DNA of 8,464 bases from an uncultured Oscillospiraceae bacterium (lineage in GTDB: Bacteria; Bacillota; Clostridia; Oscillospirales; JAAYXM01), in assembly GCA_934646115.1 (NCBI GenBank), contig CAKUEM010000063.1:1-8464 (forward strand), written 5' to 3'. Positions 1 through 7,153 of the stretch are shown here, piece after piece. The notes beneath the pieces were generated by a model. It was not told where the DNA came from. It did no database searches and saw only the letters and a program-made list of their open reading frames with translations. The position numbers and the translations under genes are program-made. Position 1 is the first letter of the stretch; each line of letters opens with the position of its first letter.

Positions 1-1008
1 GGGGTAGGCAGCAACGTCAAGAAGTATTTTAGAAAACGTTTTCGGCACGCGCATCTTGCTCGCCGCCTCTTCAACCTCGCCGGAGAGGATCGCCTTCGCA
101 TGGGCGATCTGCGCCGCGGTCGGCTTGCGCAGCCGCGCCATAAACGTGCGGCTTTTGCAGCAGAGCGCAGGGTCGGTCTTAAGCGTGATCGCGCCCGTCA
201 GGCGCACAAGCTCCTGAAACAGCGCATCGGCAATGCGCTCGGGATTGTTCGGGTCGGTATACGTGCTGCGGTCCGCACGGTTAAAGTGGTTGATGTTGCC
301 GCACGGTCCGGTGAAAAACAGGCTCATGACCTGCGGACCAAAGCGCTCCTGCACGCGCCGCGCAAGCGCGCCCGCATAGTCCGCGCTGATCGCGTCGCCG
401 CCGAGCGTGTCCAGATGCAGCCCGAAATTTGAAATGAACGCAAGCGGATTTTCGTCTGCATCCGTCAGGAGAAAGAGCGTGAACGTCTCGTCCGGCGCGC
501 CCTCCGGACCGGTGATGCTTGTATCATCGGGCAGCGGATTTGTGACAACGCTGCCATCCGGGCGGAAAAACCGGCGGATGAACGCGATGCCGGAAACGCG
601 CCCGGTCGCCGCGCCGAATTTCGCCGGGCGGCGGGATTCATACGCGTGCAGCGCGGCGGTTGCCGCGGAGGTGGTCATAAACTCGAGATATTCGGCGTTG
701 CGCAGCGTGTCAAACCCTGCCCAGACCGGACCGCCGGTGTGCGTGTGGGTGGCATGGACGAGGATCGCCTCATCCGGCAGGTCAAGCCGCGCATGCAGCT
801 TCGCGCGGATCGCAGCCACGTCCTCGCGGTTTAAGTTGATCGCATCCAGCGCGATAAGCATTGCGCGCGCTGCGCCGGACTCCAGATAAATCGCCTTGGC
901 AAACAGGTCGTCGCGTACGCTGCTTGCCTTGCGGTCCTCGAAATAGCCGGGGATTGACATACCAAGCGACGGCGTGATGCACACACTGCCGCATCCGCAA
1001 TAAAACAT
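1..1008 (-). CDS. Neutral/alkaline ceramidase-like zinc amidase (partial, C-terminus off the window)
   Basis: The frame is open for 336 codons from an ATG at 1008 to the window edge. A Shine-Dalgarno GGAGG lies 7 nt upstream of the ATG. The product starts MFYCGCGSVCITPSLGMSIP and resembles the N-terminal domain of the neutral/alkaline non-lysosomal ceramidase family (PF04734). Visible family marks are the His-rich segment HATHTHTGG (residues 85-93), a second candidate zinc ligand His198 in FGLHLD followed by DAISADYAG (205-213), and TGPCGNINH (233-241), which sits where ceramidases carry a Gly-rich catalytic loop. Family members are zinc enzymes that hydrolyse amide bonds. I see no obvious signal peptide, so a cytoplasmic enzyme acting on a small amide, rather than secreted ceramidase activity, is my inference. 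It is the second gene of an operon with the aminotransferase 16 bp upstream. The family call is fairly secure; the substrate is unknown. Confidence 0.82.
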   Translation of the reverse strand, partial: MFYCGCGSVCITPSLGMSIPGYFEDRKASSVRDDLFAKAIYLESGAARAMLIALDAINLNREDVAAIRAKLHARLDLPDEAILVHATHTHTGGPVWAGFDTLRNAEYLEFMTTSAATAALHAYESRRPAKFGAATGRVSGIAFIRRFFRPDGSVVTNPLPDDTSITGPEGAPDETFTLFLLTDADENPLAFISNFGLHLDTLGGDAISADYAGALARRVQERFGPQVMSLFFTGPCGNINHFNRADRSTYTDPNNPERIADALFQELVRLTGAITLKTDPALCCKSRTFMARLRKPTAAQIAHAKAILSGEVEEAASKMRVPKTFSKILLDVAAYP

Positions 1009-1024
1009 AGTGATTCCTCCTTAA

Positions 1025-2296
1025 TTATTTCAAGTGCTCAGACAGCACGGCGCGCACGCCCTCGATGCAGCGCTCGATATGCACGCGCTCCCAGCTCGGG
1101 TGCAGGAACAGGCTGACCGTGCAGTCGCGCAGCGATTTCGCCATCGGGCAAAGCACGTTTGCATAATCCACGCGTGCCGGGTCGGTGTATTCCTTCGACT
1201 CGAACGGGAACTTCGCGCTGCCGAAGCCGTTATGCTGGCGATAGGCGCGCTCCTCATACGCCTCTGGCCACTGGATGCCGTAGCAGGGGATTCCCTTCGC
1301 CATCAGCGCTTTCACAAATTCGTCCGCCTTGATATCCAGCGCGTCTAAATCGAGCAGGAACGGATACCACCAATATGCGTGCCGTCTCTCCTCTGTATTA
1401 TGCGGCAATTTTTTGATTTCTGCAAGGGGTGCGAACGCTTCGTCATACATTTTTGCATATTCGCGGCGGCGCTTGAGATTCCAGGAATCGAAGCGGCGCA
1501 GCTCACCCAAACCGATCGCAGACTGGATCTCCGTCATGCGATAGTTGAAGCCTACGCGATTGTGAACATAGGGCAGCTTTTCCTCAAGCGCAAGCAGGTT
1601 CATGCGCTCGCGCACGTCATAGCCATGATCGCGGAACGAGCGGCACTCCCAGCCCAGATCTTCGTTATTGGTGACGACCATGCCGCCCTCGCCGCCGGTC
1701 GTGAAATGCTTGCTCTGGCAGAAGGAGAAGCAGCCAACATCGCCTAACAGGCCGGCCTTTACGCCGCGATATTCGCCGCCGAAGCACTGCGCGCAGTCCT
1801 CGATGACATAGAGATTATGCCGCTTTGCGATCTCGAGAATGCGGCCCATATCCGCCACGCCGCCATAGAGATGCACGACGACGATCGCGCGCGTTTTCGG
1901 CGTGATCAGGCGCTCGATCCAGTCCGGATCCAGCGTATGCTCCTCGGTCACATCGGCAAATACCGGGATCGCGCCCGCCTGAACGATCGAGAACGACGAT
2001 GCGATAAACGAATAAGACGGAACGATCACTTCATCACCCGGACCGATACCGAGCGAGGCAAGCGCAATGTGCAGCGCCGCCGTTCCGTTCGTGCAGGAAA
2101 TCGCCATTTTTGCGCCGATCCATTTCGCAAATTCCTCTTCAAACTGCATGCCGACCGGACCGGTCCAGTAATTGACCTTGCCGGAATCCAATATTTTTGC
2201 CACCTCGTCCGTCGTGCCGGGCGCAAACTGCGGCCACATCGGGAAGCCGATCTCCTCAACGCCCGCGCCATTCATTGCCATTTCTTTCTTTTTCAT
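1025..2296 (-). CDS. DegT/DnrJ/EryC1/StrS family PLP-dependent aminotransferase
   Basis: This is a complete 423-aa member of the fold-type I sugar and cyclitol aminotransferases; about 370-430 aa is normal. The phosphate-binding segment CTNGTAALH is at residues 68-76, EDCAQ at 166-170 (Asp167 would contact the pyridine nitrogen), and the PLP lysine is Lys196 in SFCQSKHFTTGGEGG. The family motif GFNYRMTEIQSAIG is at 249-262. The family transfers an amino group, usually from Glu or Gln, to a keto sugar or keto cyclitol, or runs the reverse reaction. The ATG at 2296 is preceded by AAAGGGG with 7 nt spacing; an in-frame ATG six codons in (MAMNGAG) is less well placed. It is first in an operon with the ceramidase-like gene and lies directly downstream of a 43-bp palindrome overlapping a candidate promoter. 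No nucleotide-sugar biosynthesis genes are in view, so a catabolic role is as likely as a surface-sugar role. Confidence 0.93.
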   Translation of the reverse strand: MKKKEMAMNGAGVEEIGFPMWPQFAPGTTDEVAKILDSGKVNYWTGPVGMQFEEEFAKWIGAKMAISCTNGTAALHIALASLGIGPGDEVIVPSYSFIASSFSIVQAGAIPVFADVTEEHTLDPDWIERLITPKTRAIVVVHLYGGVADMGRILEIAKRHNLYVIEDCAQCFGGEYRGVKAGLLGDVGCFSFCQSKHFTTGGEGGMVVTNNEDLGWECRSFRDHGYDVRERMNLLALEEKLPYVHNRVGFNYRMTEIQSAIGLGELRRFDSWNLKRRREYAKMYDEAFAPLAEIKKLPHNTEERRHAYWWYPFLLDLDALDIKADEFVKALMAKGIPCYGIQWPEAYEERAYRQHNGFGSAKFPFESKEYTDPARVDYANVLCPMAKSLRDCTVSLFLHPSWERVHIERCIEGVRAVLSEHLK

Positions 2297-2309
2297 GTAA
2301 TTACCCCTT

Positions 2310-2352
2310 TCTAAACTATTAGTTAATCCACTGGACTAACTAATAGTTTAGA
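2310..2352. promoter_or_regulatory. 43-bp near-perfect palindrome, candidate operator of the aminotransferase operon
   Basis: The arms TCTAAACTATTAGTTA (2310-2325) and TAACTAATAGTTTAGA (2337-2352) are exact reverse complements. The 11-nt centre is also symmetric about 2331 (TCCA-C-TGGA). Only the pair 2326/2336 fails, giving 20 of 21 possible base pairs. Each arm is itself a short palindrome (AACTA-N-TAGTT). It lies 14 bp upstream of the aminotransferase ATG, and its right half covers the candidate -10 box. No T-tract and no upstream gene on the same strand argue for a multi-dimer operator rather than a terminator. As RNA it would also form a strong hairpin in the 5' UTR. Confidence 0.7.
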
Positions 2353-2373
2353 CCAAAAATATGCGATTTGCAA
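2345..2373 (-). promoter_or_regulatory. Candidate sigma-A promoter for the aminotransferase operon
   Basis: On the minus strand TTGCAA (2368-2373) is followed after 17 bp by TAAACT (2345-2350), which lies inside the large palindrome. A second TTGCAA at 2380-2385, with TATTTT at 2356-2361 and an 18-bp spacer, is an alternative. Both are moderate matches. The overlap with the palindrome is what makes repression by occlusion plausible. Confidence 0.5.
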
Positions 2374-2495
2374 TAGTATTTGCAAGAAATGATCTGGATT
2401 TATTTAAATTATACAATTTGCGCTTGCCGATCTTGTGTAATATACCAATGCACGTCGGGGCGAGTGACATGCAGCGCGGCACGGCGCGGAAAATC

Positions 2496-2524
2496 TTGAC
2501 ATATTCTGTGGGCTGGGCTAATAT
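2496..2524 (+). promoter_or_regulatory. Sigma-A promoter for the patatin-like gene
   Basis: A perfect -35 TTGACA (2496-2501) is followed after 17 bp by TAATAT (2519-2524), about 47 bp before the ATG at 2572. The predicted 5' UTR is about 40 nt and contains AAGGAAAGGGG as the ribosome binding site. The upstream stretch 2374-2495 is AT-rich in its first half and holds no gene I can support. Confidence 0.75.
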
Positions 2525-2571
2525 GATATCAGAAGTGAGAGTGCCGGAGGCAAGGAAAGGGGCGATCGGAA

Positions 2572-3819
2572 ATGAAGCGTGCGATCGTGTTGGGCGGCGG
2601 CGGATCACGCGGGGCGTATCAGCTGGGGTTTTGGCGCGCGCTGCGCGAGGTCGGCATTGCGTATGACATGGTGATCGGAACATCGATCGGGTCGATCAAT
2701 GCGGCGCTCATGGCGCTGGATTCCTATGATTCTGCAGCGGCGCTGTGGGAAAAGATCCGTGCGACCGATATCATGCGTGACGGGATCAATTTGGAATATT
2801 CGATCGAGGCGATGTATCGCCAAAGGGCGCAGCTGCTTGCGTTTTTAAAGCGCTATGTCAACACGAAGGGGGCGGATATCGCGCCGCTGCGCGCGCTCAT
2901 TCGCGAGGTGATCGATGAAAAGGCGCTGCGCGCCGCGCGCGTGGAGTTCGGTCTGGTCACGCTGCAGGTTCCGTCGCTCAAGCCGATGGAGCTTTTGACC
3001 GCCGATATTCCGGAAGGGCAGCTGCATGAGTATCTGATCGCCTCCGCATCGTGCTTCCCGGCGTTTCCGCTTGCGAAAATCGAGGGGAAAAATTATATCG
3101 ATGGCGGGTATTATGACAATCTGGCGATCGATTTTGCCATTCGCGCCGGCGCGGATACGGTGATTGCCGTGGATCTGGGATACGAGGACCCGCCGCATCC
3201 GCATTATGTTTATATGCCCAATATTACCTATCTTGCACCGAGCTGGCCGCTTGGCTCGTTTTTGGATTTTAATCCGGACGTGCTGCACCGGAATATTGCG
3301 CTGGGGTATTTAGACGCAATGAAGGGGTTTGGAAAATACCGCGGCTTCCGCTATGCGTTTACGCAGGAAGGCATTCCGGAGGATTCTGCGTTTTTGCTTT
3401 GCGTGCAGCGGTTTGAGGCGTTTCTCGCGCATGATAGCGGGATGGCGCGCGTGTCGGAAAAATCCGCCGCGCCGCTCACAAGCTGTGTGTTGGAGCATAC
3501 GGGTGGGCGCTTAAGCGTTGCGGAATGGAATCTGCGCGGGCTGGAGATCATCGCCGAGCTGCTGGAGATCCCGCCCACGCGCGCGGTTTCGTTTGCGGAG
3601 CTTGACCGAACGGTGCGCGATGCGGTCGCGAAGGCGCCGCCGCTCCATGCGCTCTCCGGTGCGCTTAAGGGCGCTGCGCCGAATGCGCTGCTCGCGGCGC
3701 TTGCGGAAAAGCTCAAGGGCGGCGATGCGGCGTTTTCTGAGCTGAAATGGGTCGCGTCGTCCATGCCGGCGGCGCTTACCGGCGCGATGTATCTTGCCGC
3801 GCGCGGCATTGCGAAATAG
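2572..3819 (+). CDS. Patatin-like phospholipase family protein
   Basis: This is a 415-aa protein with the full patatin Ser-Asp dyad signature. The oxyanion-hole loop GGGGSRGAYQLG is at residues 8-19, the nucleophile elbow GTSIG at 36-40 (Ser38), and the catalytic Asp177 in IDGGYYDN (176-183). The family hydrolyses acyl ester bonds of phospholipids or other lipids, usually in the cytoplasm or at the membrane face; no signal peptide is seen. The catalytic domain accounts for roughly the first 200-280 residues. The rest is an Ala/Leu-rich C-terminal region I do not recognise as a named domain. The ATG at 2572 has AAGGAAAGGGG upstream at 9 nt. It has its own promoter and is followed by nadE on the same strand with no terminator between, so read-through into nadE is likely. 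The physiological substrate cannot be told from sequence. Confidence 0.92.
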   Translation: MKRAIVLGGGGSRGAYQLGFWRALREVGIAYDMVIGTSIGSINAALMALDSYDSAAALWEKIRATDIMRDGINLEYSIEAMYRQRAQLLAFLKRYVNTKGADIAPLRALIREVIDEKALRAARVEFGLVTLQVPSLKPMELLTADIPEGQLHEYLIASASCFPAFPLAKIEGKNYIDGGYYDNLAIDFAIRAGADTVIAVDLGYEDPPHPHYVYMPNITYLAPSWPLGSFLDFNPDVLHRNIALGYLDAMKGFGKYRGFRYAFTQEGIPEDSAFLLCVQRFEAFLAHDSGMARVSEKSAAPLTSCVLEHTGGRLSVAEWNLRGLEIIAELLEIPPTRAVSFAELDRTVRDAVAKAPPLHALSGALKGAAPNALLAALAEKLKGGDAAFSELKWVASSMPAALTGAMYLAARGIAK

Positions 3820-3837
3820 CGAAAAAATGGGTATAAT
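3809..3837 (+). promoter_or_regulatory. Sigma-A promoter for nadE
   Basis: TTGCGA (3809-3814) lies 17 bp from a perfect TATAAT (3832-3837). The -35 box is inside the last codons of the patatin-like gene, whose stop ends at 3819. Transcription would start near 3844, leaving a leader of about 40 nt before the nadE start. This lets nadE be expressed independently of the upstream gene. Confidence 0.7.
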
Positions 3838-3859
3838 ATAGTAACAAACGAGAAGGGAC

Positions 3860-3873
3860 GCCCGGTTGCGGGC
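3860..3873 (+). other. Small hairpin between GAAGGGA and the nadE start
   Basis: GCCCG (3860-3864), loop GTTG, CGGGC (3869-3873) form a perfect 5-bp GC-rich stem. It separates the best purine-rich ribosome-binding sequence, AAGGGA (3853-3858), from the start codons at 3876 and 3885. It may shorten the effective spacing or damp translation; this is inference from position. Confidence 0.35.
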
Positions 3874-3884
3874 GGGTGAAGCAG

Positions 3885-5810
3885 ATGAAGCATGGATTGA
3901 TCAAGGTGATGGCGGGCATTCCGGAGATCCGCGTGGCGGACTGCGCGCAGAATACAGAGCGCATTGCCGGGTGCATGCGCGCGGCGGAGCAGGCGGAGGT
4001 GGATCTGCTCGTGCTGCCCGAGCTGTGCGTGACCGGGTATACCTGCGGCGATTTGTTCCAGCAGGCTGCGCTGTATCGCGCGGCAGAACGCGCGGTTGCG
4101 GCACTGCTTGATGTGTCAAAAACGCAGACGCAGGTCACAGTGGTTGGCGCGCCGTTTTTATGGCGCGGGAAGCTGTATAACTGCGCGTTTGTCATGCAGG
4201 GCGGCGCGCTGCTCGGCATCGTGCCGAAAACGCATTTGCCCAATTATGGCGAGTTTTATGAGCTGCGGCATTTTACGCCGGCGCCGTCCGGCGTGCATGA
4301 GGTGCGCGTTTGCGGGCAGACCTGCCCGTTCGGCACGGATATTTTGTTTGAGGCGGAGAACGCGCCGGAGTTTACGCTCGCGGTGGAGATCTGCGAGGAT
4401 CTGTGGACGCCGTGTCCGCCGTCGGCGCGGCACGCGTGTGCCGGCGCAACGGTGATCGCGAATTTATCCGCCGGCGATGAGGTGGTCGGCAAGGCGGCGT
4501 ATCGGCGTGAGCTGGTGCGGTCGCAGTCGGCGCGGCTGCTTTGCGGCTACGTGTATGCGGATGCGGGCATCGGCGAATCGACGACCGATATGGTGTTTTC
4601 CGGGCATAGTCTGATCGCGGAAAACGGCGTGCTTCTGGCGGAAAATCGCCTGTTTTCCATGGATGCGCCGCAGAGCGAGATCGATCTTTTGCGCCTTGCG
4701 CATGACCGGATGCGCATGAACACGTTTGCCATGCAGGGCGAGGGATATGCGCGCGTTTCGTTCCGCGCGACCGAGCGGGAGCATTTTGCGCTGACGCGCC
4801 CCATCGCGCAGACGCCGTTTGTGCCGCAGGCGGGCGCTGCCCGCGCGGAGCGCTGTGAGGCGATTCTGACCATGCAGGCGGAAGGGCTTGCACGCCGCAT
4901 TGCGCATACGCATGCAAAAACCGCGGTGATCGGGATCTCGGGCGGGCTGGATTCCTGCCTGGCGCTTCTGGTCGCGGTGCGCGCGATGGATCGTTTAAAC
5001 AGATCGCGCGGGGACATTCTCGCGGTCACGATGCCGTGCTTCGGCACGACGAAGCGCACGCGCGGCAATGCGGAAATTTTGTGCGAGCAGCTGGGCGTAA
5101 GCTTCCGCTGCGTGGATATTACCGCCGCGGTGCGTCAGCATTTTTGCGATATCGGGCATTCGGAGGAGCAGCTCGACGTGACGTATGAGAACAGCCAGGC
5201 GCGCGAGCGGACGCAGGTTTTGATGGACCTTGCCAACCAGACCGGCGGGCTTGTGATCGGCACGGGCGATTTGTCTGAGCTGGCGCTCGGCTGGGCGACG
5301 TATAACGGCGATCATATGTCGATGTATGGCGTGAATGCGTCGATCCCGAAAACGCTGGTGCGTCATCTGGTTTCGTATTTCGCGGACACCTGCGGCAAGG
5401 AGACGCTCGCCGCGGTGCTGCGCGATATTCTGGCAACGCCGGTCAGTCCGGAGCTTTTGCCCCATGCAGACGGCGAAATTGCGCAGAAAACGGAGGATCT
5501 GGTCGGTCCGTATGAGCTGCATGATTTCTTTCTATATTATATGCTGCGGTTCGGATTTGCGCCCGGGCGGATCTTCTATCTGGCGCGACACGCGTTTTCC
5601 GGTGTGTATGATGAGGCGACGATCCTGCACTGGCTGCGGACGTTTTTGCGGCGCTTTTTTGCGCAGCAATTCAAACGATCCTGCCTGCCGGACGGGCCGA
5701 AGGTCGGAAGCATTACGGTCTCGCCGCGCGGAGATCTGCGCATGCCGAGCGACGCGCAGGCGGCGCTTTGGCTGCAAGAGGCGGACGCGCTGGCAGAAAA
5801 CAGAACATAG
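3885..5810 (+). CDS. nadE: Glutamine-hydrolysing NAD+ synthetase
   Basis: This two-domain enzyme makes NAD+ from deamido-NAD+, ATP and glutamine, the last step of NAD biosynthesis in the cytoplasm. From the ATG at 3885 it is 641 aa, the usual size for the glutamine-dependent form. The N-terminal nitrilase-fold glutaminase carries the Glu-Lys-Cys triad: Glu46 in LVLPELCVTGYT, Lys115 in PKTHLPNYGEF, Cys170 in EICEDLW. The C-terminal synthetase carries the ATP pyrophosphatase loop SGGLDS (352-357), then GTGDLSELALGWATYNGD (about 459-476) and a conserved tail with KVGSITVSPRGDLRMPSDA. I prefer ATG 3885 because MKHGLIKV is the normal family N-terminus and GGGTGA sits just upstream. A GTG at 3876 would add three residues. 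A 5-bp hairpin precedes the start. A bidirectional terminator lies directly after the stop. Confidence 0.97.
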   Translation: MKHGLIKVMAGIPEIRVADCAQNTERIAGCMRAAEQAEVDLLVLPELCVTGYTCGDLFQQAALYRAAERAVAALLDVSKTQTQVTVVGAPFLWRGKLYNCAFVMQGGALLGIVPKTHLPNYGEFYELRHFTPAPSGVHEVRVCGQTCPFGTDILFEAENAPEFTLAVEICEDLWTPCPPSARHACAGATVIANLSAGDEVVGKAAYRRELVRSQSARLLCGYVYADAGIGESTTDMVFSGHSLIAENGVLLAENRLFSMDAPQSEIDLLRLAHDRMRMNTFAMQGEGYARVSFRATEREHFALTRPIAQTPFVPQAGAARAERCEAILTMQAEGLARRIAHTHAKTAVIGISGGLDSCLALLVAVRAMDRLNRSRGDILAVTMPCFGTTKRTRGNAEILCEQLGVSFRCVDITAAVRQHFCDIGHSEEQLDVTYENSQARERTQVLMDLANQTGGLVIGTGDLSELALGWATYNGDHMSMYGVNASIPKTLVRHLVSYFADTCGKETLAAVLRDILATPVSPELLPHADGEIAQKTEDLVGPYELHDFFLYYMLRFGFAPGRIFYLARHAFSGVYDEATILHWLRTFLRRFFAQQFKRSCLPDGPKVGSITVSPRGDLRMPSDAQAALWLQEADALAENRT

Positions 5811-5812
5811 CA

Positions 5813-5840
5813 AAAAGGCAGGTGAAAACACCTGCCTTTT
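5813..5840. terminator. Bidirectional Rho-independent terminator between nadE and the GHMP kinase gene
   Basis: AAAAGGCAGGTG, loop AAAA, CACCTGCCTTTT form an 8-bp GC-rich stem extended by four A-T pairs, with T-tracts on both strands. It starts 3 nt after the nadE stop and ends 12 nt before the stop of the convergent kinase gene, so it serves both transcripts. Confidence 0.93.
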
Positions 5841-5852
5841 CTCATGAAAAAA

Positions 5853-7085
5853 TTATAAAGCGGGGTCAAGCTGCACCGCACCATACGGACGAATCTGAAG
5901 CGGATAAATCTGCTCCGGTGCGACAAACTGAGCCATGTAGGCGCGATAAGCGGCGAGCTGATCCTGCGGCAGCACGCAAAGGATCGTTCCGGCAAAGCCG
6001 CCGCCGTGCACGCGGCAGCAGCCGTCGCCGATCTGCCGCAAAAACTCCTCGCTCAGTGCGAGCATGAGCGGAACGCTCTGCTCAGCCGGGTCTGCGGCAC
6101 AGCAGTTTTGCAGAAGCTGCCAGGAGGACGCGCCGGATGCGCGCAGAAGCGAAAGAAGCGACGGCATATCGTTTTGCCGCATCGCCTGATACGCGCGGTC
6201 GACCCGCTCGTTTTCTGCAAAAAAATGCAGCGCGCGCAGCACAGCACGGTCACCCGCCGCCGCGCGCACCTGCGAAAGATTTGCAAGCAGCGCCGCCCGG
6301 TCGGTCTCTACCAAGCGGGTCACGCCGAGCGCGTGCGCAACGCGCTGCATCTCAGCGGGAATTTCAGAATATTCGCGGCTGAGATCCGCATGCCCTTTCC
6401 CGGTATTGACCAGCACGAGCGCATAGCCGCGCGCGGAAAAATCAAAATCGACCGCCGCGCAGTCCGGCGCGTCGGCATTGCGGAAATCCAGACGGATCAC
6501 CCCGCCGGACGCGCACGCCATTTCGTCCAGCAGCCCGCACTGCTTGTTCCAATACACATTTTCTGCATATTTTCCAATCATGGCGCATTGCGTCATCGTG
6601 GCGCGGCCACCGCAGAACAGATGGTTGATGATCGCGCAGAGCATCATTTCAAACGATGCGGAGGAGCTGACGCCCGCCGCGCGGATCACATTCGTGGACA
6701 GGCACGCGTCAAAGCCGGAGAGCGAAAAACCGAGATTTAAAAACCCACGGCAGATCCCGGCAAGCAGCGACCGCGTCCCCGCGCATTTCGGCGTATCCTC
6801 GAGCTGCGCAAGCGAGAGCGTGAGCGGCGGATAGCCTTCGCTGAGCAGGTGGACCTCGCAAGAGCGATTGCGCGCGGCCGCGCCGATCGTGTCCATGTTG
6901 ATGCTTGCGGCAAGGATTTTTCCGCCGTTATGGTCGGTGTGATTCCCGATGATCTCGCAGCGGCCGGGCGAGGAAAAATATCCCTCCGGCGCCGCGCCAA
7001 ATTCTTTTAAAAATTGATTTTTCAGCGCTTGAAAACGCGCAAAATGCTCGCCCTGCGCGCCATAAACCTGTGCGATGCTCAGCAT
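5853..7085 (-). CDS. Galactokinase-like GHMP sugar kinase
   Basis: From the ATG at 7085 the protein is 410 aa, typical for galactokinase and its relatives. Family motifs are in order: the sugar-binding signature PGRCEIIGNHTDHNGG at residues 40-55, the ATP loop GVSSSAS at 138-144, a candidate catalytic Asp187 in CGLLDEMACASGG, and motif 3 GGGFAG at 361-366. These enzymes phosphorylate the anomeric hydroxyl of a sugar with ATP in the cytoplasm. Classic galactokinases have GEHTDY in the signature; this one has GNHTDH, with Asn48 replacing the Glu, as in a clostridial group usually labelled galactokinase family. Galactose is therefore likely but not assured, and I leave the symbol empty. I reject the GTG at 7097 because it lies inside the AAAGGTGGGG ribosome binding site that serves ATG 7085 at 8 nt. 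No galT or galE is adjacent; the upstream neighbour is a small HTH protein. Confidence 0.88.
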   Translation of the reverse strand: MLSIAQVYGAQGEHFARFQALKNQFLKEFGAAPEGYFSSPGRCEIIGNHTDHNGGKILAASINMDTIGAAARNRSCEVHLLSEGYPPLTLSLAQLEDTPKCAGTRSLLAGICRGFLNLGFSLSGFDACLSTNVIRAAGVSSSASFEMMLCAIINHLFCGGRATMTQCAMIGKYAENVYWNKQCGLLDEMACASGGVIRLDFRNADAPDCAAVDFDFSARGYALVLVNTGKGHADLSREYSEIPAEMQRVAHALGVTRLVETDRAALLANLSQVRAAAGDRAVLRALHFFAENERVDRAYQAMRQNDMPSLLSLLRASGASSWQLLQNCCAADPAEQSVPLMLALSEEFLRQIGDGCCRVHGGGFAGTILCVLPQDQLAAYRAYMAQFVAPEQIYPLQIRPYGAVQLDPAL

Positions 7086-7101
7086 AAGAAGCCCCACCTT
7101 T

Positions 7102-7128
7102 TACTAAAATAATAAAGCAAGTTTAGTA
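7102..7128. promoter_or_regulatory. Inverted repeat, candidate operator of the GHMP kinase gene
   Basis: TACTAAA (7102-7108) and TTTAGTA (7122-7128) are exact reverse complements separated by 13 bp. The right arm overlaps the kinase promoter -10 box, where a 10-bp palindrome TAGTATACTA (7124-7133) is also found. The position, between promoter and ribosome binding site, suits a repressor site. AT-rich short repeats do arise by chance, so confidence is modest. Confidence 0.4.
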
Positions 7129-7153
7129 TACTATAGCATGCGCGCGTTGTCTA
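7125..7153 (-). promoter_or_regulatory. Sigma-A promoter for the GHMP kinase gene
   Basis: On the minus strand TAGACA (7148-7153) is 17 bp from TATACT (7125-7130), about 40 bp before the kinase ATG. The first three bases of the -35 box are the TAG stop codon of the upstream HTH gene, so the promoter is built into that gene's end. Confidence 0.65.

Noticed and set aside
100..889. Plus-strand open frames of 110 and 160 codons opposite the ceramidase-like gene
   Set aside because: They are antisense shadows of a GC-rich coding region, lack ribosome binding sites, and have Arg/Ala/Ser-rich low-information products.
2310..2352. Reading the large palindrome as a terminator
   Set aside because: No T-tract follows on either strand and no upstream gene on either strand would end there; its position just before a start codon fits regulation.
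3351..3893. A 180-codon minus-strand frame across the patatin 3' end and the nadE promoter
   Set aside because: It is Ser/Ala/Pro-rich, lacks a good ribosome binding site, and covers promoter sequence and the coding strand of two real genes.
4372..5068. Minus-strand open frames of 149-181 codons inside nadE
   Set aside because: They lie wholly within the coding region of a clearly recognised enzyme, overlap each other in different frames, and show no start signals.
7085..7097. GTG at 7097 as the GHMP kinase start
   Set aside because: It lies within the AAAGGTGGGG Shine-Dalgarno sequence that is correctly spaced for ATG 7085.
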